From Branchiostoma floridae (taxonomy: Eukaryota; Chordata; Leptocardii; Amphioxiformes; Branchiostomatidae), in NCBI RefSeq assembly GCF_000003815.2, contig NC_049981.1:16360063-16424062 (forward strand): DNA of 64,000 nucleotides, read 5' to 3'. A program made the position numbers and the translations under genes. Positions 38,001-49,596 of the stretch are shown here, piece by piece (the first letter of the stretch is position 1; every line of letters begins with the position of its first letter). Below the pieces are notes generated by a model, which had not been told where the DNA came from, did not search any database, and was given only the letters and a program-made list of their open reading frames with translations.

Positions 38001-41000
38001 GTCTTAAGATGACCAAAAAACCTTAATAAAATCATTTAAGAGACAGATATGGAAAAAATGAAAAAAACGCCCGAGGGTATTGGCCCACTCTACCCTTGTG
38101 CCAAATTTCAAGTCATTCGGTTGAGGAACAACGGAGATACCGTGTTCTGAAGATTTGACAGGAGAAAGAAAGAAAGAAACATTACGAATACAATATATTT
38201 CACCATACCTATGGTATGGCTGAAATATAATAATCCGCAACTGAAGGCCACTATACCAAACAGAATAGTTTGATTTTTTCTGTATGTGGTTAAGGAGTCT
38301 GTTGAAATTGTTGCAGAACATGGTTATTGCTATTGTTATTTTACAAACGGAACCTGAAATACGGTCGAATTACATACCTGAAATTAAGGACAGAGGAGAC
38401 GTTTTTTTGAGATTCACTATTGCCTTGTGGGTGACAACCAAAGCAGACAGAGTGCTCAAAAAAGGCAAGAAAATTGCAATTATTACTGGTTTAGATGACT
38501 TAAACCAAAATTCTACTTGATATCAGAAACGGGAGCCAGATCCTTTAAAGAAAGCACATGTCGTAAAAACGAGAATGCAGTATAGACTTTAGTAAACGAA
38601 ATGATAGTAAAACCTTTGAATTGAATATCTTTTGACCATCGCAGTGCTAAACACATGTAAAGACTAAGGTGCTAAGCTGTTACGTAGCGATTCAACACAG
38701 AAACCTTAATTCATCACCCTATTTAAAATGTATCCGTTTGCTTTACAGGTACAGGTGCAACGTCGGCGACCAGTCGTACGACAATGACGCCAAGTTCAAC
38801 TTCAAGAATAGCCTGTGGCTGACATATTGGTCAATAGTTAGAAAAGGTGAGAGTAACCCCATATATGATCAGTACTGTTATTTATGGAAGATAAATTGCA
38901 GCAAAAAAAATCTCTAAAAACATGGGTTAACTGCTTAGTTGTTTTTAAAAAGCGGTTGTTTCTATTCAAGCATGTAAGTTTAATTGGGTAAACTAATTGA
39001 TTATTTTAGAATAGCGGTTGTTTCTATGAAGGCATATAAGTAGGATAGCATTTCATGTGATAACCCAACGGTAAATTGCGACTTATATTTACATACAAGT
39101 ACGATTTATTTGACATTCTATTATTTGCCATCGACATGCCGTCATCATGCTGCATTATGAAGTAGGATTTATTTGCCATTTGCCATCAGTGATCCGCAGA
39201 TCGTCGACATATAATTGCTTCGGCGCCTCACTGATNNNNNNNNNNNNNNNNNNNNNNNNNNNNNNNNNNNNNNNNNNNNNNNNNNNNNNNNNNNNNNNNN
39301 NNNNNNNNNNNNNNNNNNNNNNNNNNNNNNNNNNNTTTTTGCAATCATATGTACATGGGTAGATATAAAAGCACTGCCCGGTCCTACATGTATAAATGTA
39401 GTTTTAGACAGGTTGTCTGCAGATTTCTTTCTTCTATACCCGGACATCCGGCAACGTATCACCACGTTAGTAGGACCACTGTTCATGGTCAAAAAGAAGC
39501 AGCGCGGTTGTTCGGACATGTATATAGAAGGAAAGGAACTTTGGCAAACACAATTCTAGAAGGAAAGGCAGAGGGATGCGGCCGAAGGGTCCGCTCCCGC
39601 TGGACATGGAACAGCGATGTCAAGGAATGGTCAGGAAGCTAGTACGACGGCCCAGCTGACTACACTGGCTGACCACTGACAGAAGTGCATAAACTTTGTG
39701 GACAGACTTCTCCTACGGCTACCTAGCTATGGGGCTGATGATACGATGGTTTTGATAATGTTGGTGATGATAACTGTTTGGAACTGGTCTTTTCGGGTTA
39801 CAGTTATTTTCCATCCCCTGCGATTTGCAAGGTTATTTTTGTAGTTTTACGGCTTCATCTTTGTCTGATTTGCCTAAGGACGACGTAAAGTAGTCGTGGG
39901 GCCGTGTGGTGGTAGTGTATTCGGCCCGTGGCCGAGAGGTCGCCGGTTCGAATCCGCCTGCCGTGTTGCCGGTCTTGTGCCCTTGGGAAAGGCACTTTAC
40001 ACGACATTCCTCACTCTATTCAAGTGAAAAATGAGTCGTCCCTCGGATAGGACGTTAAATGGAGGTCCCGTGTACGGGGAAAGCCATACCCCATGCACGT
40101 TAAAGGACCCCCACACGTGCGATGGTGCAGTGTGAGTGGATCAAAAACTTACAGTCCTGTGTACGTCTTACGTACCGTGCTTGCAGCCCTCAGCCTAATG
40201 AGGTTAAGCACGTATAAAGAAGAAGAAGAAGAAGTATTTTTTGTTTTGTTTTTAATGTAATCAGTTAATTATTTTTAAGTTCCAATACTTATCTTACCAG
40301 GCACGCGCACCGGTCCGAACCTGTCCATGGGCTCTCAATAAATTATGGCGTCCTGAGCAAGTAGAATTCATTCTGCTTCATTTGCATCTGACGTGATAAA
40401 AAGGGAGTTAAACAAATGTCCATGTTGTCCAAAGCTTTCTCTACATCTTTGTCTCGCACTGGTTAGAATCGTCATCCTGTGATAAATTGGGTTTAATGCT
40501 GTCGTCTTGTGCAACGCTTTTTTCCAATTTCATTCCGCTTCATCTGGCTTCTGACAAATGGCAAGTTAAATCAGTCACCTGTAGCCACCAACCAGGGTGT
40601 AGAAAATGACTTTCGCTTGATGGAACGCTAATGCACTTACAAACTTCATCCATCACTTTCAACGACTCCTAATCATCAAATGCCCGAGAAAATTGGTTCT
40701 AACAGCAGAAAGGTGAACTATCCGTCTTAATCTAGAACACTTTGCGTGAGTGAATTGTGCCATTGAATGTCATCTTCACATGTATGATACGCCGTCATCT
40801 AATTCGCAGATCTTGATTTCTTGGTCTTTTCTTTGATATGACACCAATATTACCTATATTAATGATGAAGAGTTTCTTTCTTATGTTAGAAATAGCGACG
40901 TTATTTGTGTCCAAGAGACTTGGTTAGACAGTCATGTAGTCTTAGACATACCAGGTTATAGTTTTTTCACTAGCAGTAGAATTAGAAGTAAGAGGGCAAA

Positions 41001-44000
41001 ACGAAATTCGGGTGGGGTAGCAGTTATCTTTAAAAGTTCTTACAGGAGAGGGATTTCAAAATTAAATAGTAGTACGGTAGACACAGTTTGGTGCAAGTTT
41101 GATAAGCACTTTTTTGGTCTGGATAATGACCTGTATTTATGTAATGCCTATATCCCCCCCGAATCATCCTCTAAACCGTCTCATGAATCTCCCTTTGAAA
41201 TACTCTCTAATGACATATGTAAATACTCTAATTTGGGAGATATTGCCGTATTAGGCGATTTAAATGCAAGAATTGGCCAGCTGATAGAAACTCATTTTGA
41301 CACCTTTACCTTTGACGATCCTACAACAGACGGTCTCTGTTTCACCAAAACCAGACAGAGCAGAGATATCAAAGTTAACAACTACGGTAAAACGTTGATA
41401 GATTTGTGTTCAGCAGCCGATTTGACTATTCTGAATGGCAGATTCGCGGGGGACCTAAAAGGCGACTTTACCTGTCATCACTACAACGGGTCTAGTGTTG
41501 TCGACTATTGTATTGTTCGCAGTTCTCTATTATCCAATGTACAATATGTAAATGTTAGCCCAATCTCACAATTTTCTGATCATTGTCATGTTTCCTTCTC
41601 ATTGTCAACAAACTACTCCGCTCATTCTCAAAAAGCAATTAACCAGATAAAACCCAAGCCAACCGCTTTCATTTGGACAGATGAATCAAAGTCAATATAT
41701 CAAAGTATTTTAGATAGTAAAGATACAATTTCAAAATTTCAAAACTTCTGCCAAACATCATTCTTATCGACTGAAAAAGCTGTTGCAAACTTCACAGATT
41801 TATTGTTAGATGTAGCAAAGAAGTCACTGAAAACAAAGACAAATAAACAAACAAAGAAACCCACAAAAAGCGGTAAGAAAAACAAAGTCTGGTTTGATCA
41901 ATGCTGCTGGTCTTCACGCCAACGTTTAAAAAGACTGTCACTAGCATTGAAAAAAGAACCCTGGCTAAAAGAAATTAGATGCAAATATTTCACAGCTTTG
42001 CGTGATTACAAGAAACTGATCAAACAGCGTAAACAGAAGTACAATTCTGACCTTCTATCAAAATTGGAAGAATTTAACAAAAACAATCCAAAGGAATTTT
42101 GGTCACTTTTAAAACATTTGGACAAAGAAATCAATGGAAAACACAACAAAAATACTTGCGATCCCAATATAACATCTGAAGAATGGATACATCACTTTAC
42201 AAGCTTAAATAATTTAATAAAAGACAACAGTTTTGATACTATCTTCGAAAAAACAGTCACTGAATACCTTAATCAGTTAGATGATCATACCCCAAACCCG
42301 TTAGATTTCCCATTCACTCCAGTGGAAGTCTTAAATGGTTTGAAATTATTAAAAACGGCAAAAGCTTCCGGTATTGACTCAATCTCAAATGAAATGTTAA
42401 AGTATGGTGCAAAACATCTATGTCAACCTTTACTGAGTCTATTCAATACTATACTTAATAAAGGCACCTTTCCTTCCAACTGGAATACAAACATTCTTAC
42501 GCCAATACATAAATCAGGTGATAAATGTAATGCAGACAACTATCGAGGAATAGCGATTTCTAGTTGTCTATCCAAATTATTCACACTCATTCTAAACAAC
42601 AGGCTACAAAACTTTGCAGAAAGAAATAAACTTCTAGACGACACCCAGTTTGGGTTCCGGAAAAGATGTAGAACCTCTGACAATATTTTTATCTTAAAAT
42701 CTCTAATAGACAAATACACAAAGAAAAAATGCGGGAAATTATTTGTATGCTTTGTTGACATGAGGAAGGCATTTGACAGTGTCTGGCGAGATGGGCTATT
42801 CTATAAGTTGCATAAATGTGGTATTGGAGGAAATTTCTTTAATATTATAAAATCCATGTATAATGATGTGAAGTACGCAGTTAGATTAGATAATGGATTG
42901 TCAAACTCTTTTCCTTCTGTATGCGGAGTAAGGCAGGGATGTAATCTTAGTCCTTTATTATTTAATTTATTCATCAATGATATATCTAAGTGCTTTGACC
43001 CCACAAAATGTGATCCTGCAGTCCTAACCTCAAAATCTCTAAATTGTTTATCCTGGGCAGACGATCTCGCTCTGATTTCATCGTCAAAACAAGGGCTACA
43101 GCATTGTATTGACTGCCTAAAATATTGTAAGAAATGGAAGCTATCTGTCAATGTCTCAAAAACCAAGGTAGTTGTTTTTGGCAAAGGTACTAATAAGAAT
43201 AACAAAGACAAATTCCATATTTATGGCAAAAATATAGAAATCACTGACAGCTATACATACCTCGGAATTCCTTTCACATCTTCCAGAAAGTTCAAAACCG
43301 CCAGGAAATATTTGAAAACCAAAGCAATGAGAGCACTTTTCAAACTCAAGGCTCTTTTATTCTCCAATAAGGACATTTCAATCAATCTCGGAAAAAATCT
43401 TTTCGACAAATTCGTAAAACCCATCTTTATGTACTGTTCAGAAATCACATGCTTTGACCGTTTTTCTAAAAGTATAAGAATCATTGTATCTCATACCAAT
43501 AACATCTGTGAATCCTCCTCAAAGGTTTTTTCTACTTTACTTAAAAAACTTGACATTCAAGACAACTTTCCAGCTACCATTAGAAAAACCACATCTTCGG
43601 CATTGAATAGTACTTATGTTGTATGTTTGGAAAGAAATACAGATAAAGAAACACTACTGCGTCATGCCAATAACCAAATTTTACAAGAGAACGGCTTCCA
43701 AATTATAAACCTAGATTCAAATCAACAAATTCCAGAATTTGACGTCATTGACATGCGCTTCCAAAAATTTCTGTTAGGCATTCATGCCAAAGCCTCAAAC
43801 GATGGTGTCAGGGGAGAATTGGGAACTTTCCCAGCTATGATTGATGCAGAAATGCAACTTGTTAAATATTGGCATCGTTTAGTTAACTTGCCCGAAGATG
43901 CCCTTCTTCGTGAGACTTACAATACTGTTTCATTCGGAGAACATGATTGGATTGTCCACGTAAAAAATATCCTAAACTACCAAGGCTTTGGACACATATG

Positions 44001-47000
44001 GCTGAACCCGAGATCATACCACATAGATACAATCAACACTCAGTTACGACAACGTTTACAAGATATATACGTGCAAAATTGGCATTCCTCTATTCGAACC
44101 AATTCTAAACTCTCCTCTCTTTCTACATTAAATAAGCACTACAAGCAAGAAAATTACATTTCAACCATAAAGAGCCTTGACATTCGTAGGGCAATCACAC
44201 AACTCAGAATTAGCTGTCACAAATTAAATATAGAAACCGGGAGATTCAAAAAAATCCCTATCGACCAGAGGGTTTGTCCATTCTGTCCAGAGTTAATTGA
44301 AGACGAATATCACTTTATGATTGTATGTCCCAAATATTCTGAAATACGCAATTCTCTATACAGAAGGTTGTCATTTTATACACAAGGATTTATCTCAATG
44401 GACCAGAAGTGCAAATTCAAATACATCATGACATGTGACAATCCCTGCATGGCAGATATAGGAAAATATATCAAAGAAGGTTTGGATATTAGAAACTCCT
44501 CAACTGATTGTAAAAGCTTCCAATGATTGTAAGAAGCTTATCCCATACTACAACTCCTGTATTAGTTAGTTAAGCTATAGAACTGTAGTTATGTAGATGC
44601 CATACTTTGTACCTCGTACAATTGTTGTGCAATAAAGTTATATATATGTTACCATTTGCACTCAGTAGCTCTTTGTATTTTTGTACAGGGATTACCTATT
44701 TTATATTGGGTCAAACTTAAAAAAAATTGAGACTTTTTCATGTTCTCATTACGTTCAAACGAGTTTGCACGATTACATGTTACTTGCATCCTATCTGTTT
44801 TCAGCTGTCTCAAGTTAACGTGAAAAAGACTATATGATATCCTTACACACACTTGTATCGATCTGAATTCATATAAAGAATGCTAGCGGATGGACACACC
44901 TATTCAATTATCGACCAGTACTTCCTTGCCCTACTTTCATAGTAATAATCTGTAACCTTTGACCCGGGGAGTGCTTTAAATTACATTTCTCCGATTTACA
45001 CTCCTGTACATCGTCCAACCAACCACGCGTTAAATTGCATGTTTGAAAGGACCTTGGATATGATTGACTACGTTTGCTCATTACGTATAACATGACTTGG
45101 TATGGCACTGGCAAAGCATCACTTGAATTAAAGTTCTATCAGCTATCCAATACCTAATACATCATTAAACATTACATTAAACATAGAAAATGCGATGGAA
45201 TTATTTTACATTGCTAGGTAAGTGCATTTTATTAGAATATTAAGCCATGTGATAGGCAATTCTTCCATGCTGAGACGGCCTTGTTTGTCTCTGAAGTGTT
45301 GTGACGAACAGAATCCCATAGCAACTTTCTATAATACTCCTTTGAATAGATCAGCAAGAAAGCACCAAAATAGGAAATACTGCAAGATATAAGATATGTA
45401 CGTAGATACATTAGAAAGATGAAGTAGGGTATATCATAACCTGCAGATGAGTAAAGGATGGCTACAGCGGTGACAATGATAGCGAAAGCAATAGACATGT
45501 TTAAGCAATAGACATGTTTTGTGTTAAATAATCGTAAATTCTTGCCACGGACTAGAAAATCATAGCTAAGTTTACAAAATTCTCGTCAAATTTACCCTTC
45601 AATGTCTCTATTGTAAAAAGATGTGAATTTTCTTTGAATTGGTCATTACAAAACCGATCCGTTATCACAAAACTACTCTTCTTGGATGTTCATTCAAGTC
45701 GATGACGTCATTAGAAATTTACTAAGCATTATTTATCAAAACATTGGTATCTACGATGTATTCTATAAAATTCGAATTCACCTCACCGATTTGCTACCTA
45801 ACTTCGCAAGCAGTTTGTAGGTGGCTGCGGCTGCGTGCCATCAATACTTCCTCTAAAGGCCTCCACAGTCGTTACGATACTGCGTTTCCTTTTGGGGTCC
45901 TTTCATCTTTCCGAACTGCGCCAAGCCAACATTAGGTCGGCCATCAAATCAGACGTGGAAACGTTTTGTGTGTGGCCAAATGATGTGAATGCCATTAGAA
46001 CATCACTTTATCTCACAGTGTCCTGGTTTTATGGTGTTTTCATTGTACCCCACTCACGTATCTGGTTCAAAACCTTATAGAGAGAGGTCGTGGAGTCGCG
46101 ACAACAGTAGTCTTTTTGAGTACATAAGGGTCTGCATATAGTCTTATCGATAAATAATTCAGTTCTTTAAAGTAAGAGTAAAAGTATTTTTGACAGTAAG
46201 GATTGCCATATATTCTCCTTACATCTTCACAACCTAAAATAAAGCCAGTCATGACCTAATTGTATAGATTTAGTACATTAGCTTCTATGACCTAAGTCAT
46301 CGGCATAATGCTCATCATTTGCATTCCTTTAACCGTAAATGATGTTTTGTATCTACCTATCTACCAGGCTGTGGGGAGATAAATGAATTGATAGATGGGT
46401 CGGTGGACAAATGTTAGAAATATCCAAACCGCAGTATAGGCTGGATGGTATCGTTCCGTGTATGGTTTCATGCCATAATTCTTTACACTTTAAATATAAG
46501 GTATTTTTTGCTCACAATTCCGGTCTAAATGTTGTATAAAAGCAGGAAATGTCTTCCGACAGTACATGAGGTGCCGCCTTCGTAGCCTATTGACGTACCC
46601 AGTAACTATACAACTTTTGTCAGTGCTCAGACGAAAACAAAATATTCTAGTTTATATCAAAGCTTGCGCGCTGAATAAAATCGAAAACCAAGGGGTTTGG
46701 CTCTGAAGAAATTCTAGCTGTGCCTAATTACATCGATTAAAAACGAAGGAGATAATGGTAAAGTAAACCCTCTAATCGGATTACTTGCTGAATGGAGTAC
46801 AGGGATTTATGTTTAGAAATGATCGATAAAGTTTTCCCTCGATTACTTACAGGTTTAAGCTATCTGTTTTCCTATGCTAAAGCTTCTTCATCCGCTGATA
46901 TCCTTTGCACCTTTTCTTCGTGTAAGTAACTATTTCCTGAGCACTCCAATCAATCATATGTTTTTTTACATCTTCTGTCCCGGCTATCTCTCCGGATATT

Positions 47001-49520
47001 TTTGCTCCGACTATATATGGCTTCAATTAGTTTGATATTCAAAGAACAATTTTGAAACGCTCTCACTCATTGCCTCCTTTTGAGTGAGAGCAATGTGTGT
47101 TTTCAGTCCAGTCCTATACACTTTGATTGCTACATGCATTTATGTGTTCCCCAGCAGCAAAACATGTCGTTTAATTTTTCTCTTCTTTCATAAGCCAATC
47201 CGAGCATAGAAATGCGTTAGTTTATCACATGTAGCTGTAGCTGCATGCAACTGCACACAACACGTATTGTTTGCTAGCAGCTTGTGTCAAAAGGCTACGG
47301 AGAAAACATTCTGCATTTTTGCAAAAATTTTGCCTTTTTAGTTGCAGTGAACTTCTGTACACATTGGTATACAACATCATCTGTGTATTTATAGCATTAT
47401 GGAAGATTATTTTCCAATATAAAATATTGGCTGACAAAGATTTAGACCTGTTCTCATTTTCTACTTCCAGATGAATGACCCGATGAATAACATAGAAGTC
47501 TTGAAATACACAGTGTAAGCATCAGTGATATTTGCTTCCATATTCTTATTTTGCGTATGTGTTCTTATGTTGTCCAGGAGGAGAGCCTGCGCCCCGCTCC
47601 CTCCCCTCCCGTATCCTGGCCGGTGCCTGGTGGTTCTTCACCCTGATCGTCATCTCCACCTACACGGCCAACCTCACAGCCTTCCTCACCGTCAAGCGGC
47701 TCGTCGCACCCATCAAATCCATCGACGATCTGGCGGGACAAAGTGCGATCCCTTACAGTGTCACATATGGGACCTTCTTGTACAGCTTCTTTGAGAGCCA
47801 AGTTGGTGAGAAACATGTTCATATACTAACTTAAAGGCCTACTATCTTATAGTTTCATAATAATTAAACGTTTGTGCATGCAAATCGCAGTCACACCGGC
47901 TTCCAATGTCTGCCATATTCAGTACTGCTCTTTTATATTTGTTACTGGAAGGGGTGCCATCCCGTCTTTGACTCATGCTTACACCCGGATTACTATGATT
48001 TACCCACTTAACATGTTTTACCACTCCCTCGCAGGTACGGGGTCCGTGTACGAGCGCATGTGGTACACCATGAAGGCCAACAACAGATTCCCCGGCAGCA
48101 GCATGGCTGGGGTGGACATGGTGCGGAACGAAGAGTTCGTGCTGATTGAGGAGACGCCCTTCCTGGAGTACGCCGTGAGGACTGATAAGAACTGTGGACT
48201 GATGCTTCTGGGAAAACCTTTCCTCTTCAAGGGATACGGCTTCGCTACGGGGAGAGGCAGTCCGCTGAAGAAACCACTATCTGTTGGGTGTGTTTAGATT
48301 GAATATGGAGGATGTGTAGCCTTCTTAGCATGTTTCGTGGTTGGCATTTTTGAGGAGAACGATTCTGTACCATCTGGGGAACTAAAATAAAAAAAATGAC
48401 AAACGTATAACGCCGGCCACGAAGCCAGCTTTGGAAGGTAAATGACGAGGAAGTATTACACACATCGGGATTTCTTTTTCCCATTTTTTTTATATTGGCA
48501 GTATTAAATCTATTCTACCTGTCCTCAACAAATATTTTCCCATGTATATCCATAAATCAAATTGTGTTCTGAAACAAAGGAAAGTCTAAAAAATGTGCTT
48601 ATCTTGATGAAAGTGTGTTTCTAGTTGATACGATATTGCACTACACTATGCTGACAAATCAGAATACCCTCTTTCCTCAAGATGCCCTTAACCGGGACAG
48701 ACACNNNNNNNNNNNNNNNNNNNNNNNNNNNNNNNNNNNNNNNNNNNNNNNNNNNNNNNNNNNNNNNNNNNNNNNNNNNNNNNNNNNNNNNNNNNNNNNN
48801 NNNNNNNNNNNNNNNNNNNNNNNNNNNNNNNNNNNNNNNNNGCTGACAAATCAGAATACCCTCTTTCCTCCAAGATGCCCTTAACCGGGACAGACACAAC
48901 TAGAACAATTGCAGTTTTCCCAACATTTTCATATCAATCACGAGCAGGAGACTGAGTGCGTATCCTCTAGCAATATGGATTTTAACCCGCTCGGAGAGAC
49001 CACATACATCACGATGCGGTTTCTGCGTTCCTGTTACCCACATGGTTATATATCCCCGGAGATGTGATTCCAACCCACGTCCATTAAGGCTCACGGTCAC
49101 GTTATGTCCTGCTTATGAAGCAATATTACTGTCAGTCAAATCAATGTGGGGCACTTTGAATAGTTGATATTTGGAGTAGTTGACACACAGGGTGAAGAAG
49201 TCACGTCTGTTGCAGTGAGTGCTATCAAGAACAATCACCTCAAATAGATATAGAAATCTACTTATGGTGAAGCCTTTTACGCTGCGTTTGACTTAAGTGC
49301 TAGCATTCGCAGTGCAGATCCCTTTCAACGACCGCCCGCCAACCTCATGATTTAGCCAACAACATCCACCTGATGTCTTGGTCACATCTCCAAACCGATG
49401 CCCAGTTTGCAGGCATGAAGAGGTGTATGTCAAGAAATATACCCACATTGTGTGTGTGTGTGTGTGTGTGTGTGCGTGCGTGTGTGTGTGTGTGTGTGTG
49501 CGTGTGTGTGTGCGTGTGTG

Positions 49521-49596
<76 letters not shown>

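Larger units (their letters stand above)
38847..47577 (+). other. iGluR intron 6 (8.7 kb), a retroelement trap
   Basis: Bounded by GTGAGA and TTGTCCAG, and separates the pore loop from M3. It contains a 100-base gap (39236-39335), a LINE relic (39481-39730), a near-complete SINE (39898-40237), a LINE with a long open frame (40837-44650) and a possible minus-strand GPCR-like fragment (45232-45498). 45500-47577 shows nothing recognisable. Confidence 0.7.

Noticed and set aside
37252-38026. Two overlapping ~145-codon frames with repeated peptides such as CTPKV
   Set aside because: They result from 162-163-bp tandem modules without stop codons in certain frames; the copies show indels that shift frame and no protein-like conservation.
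47565-47822. 85-codon minus-strand frame opposite exon 7
   Set aside because: Antisense shadow of the GC-rich receptor exon; sense strand has clear M3 and S2 motifs.
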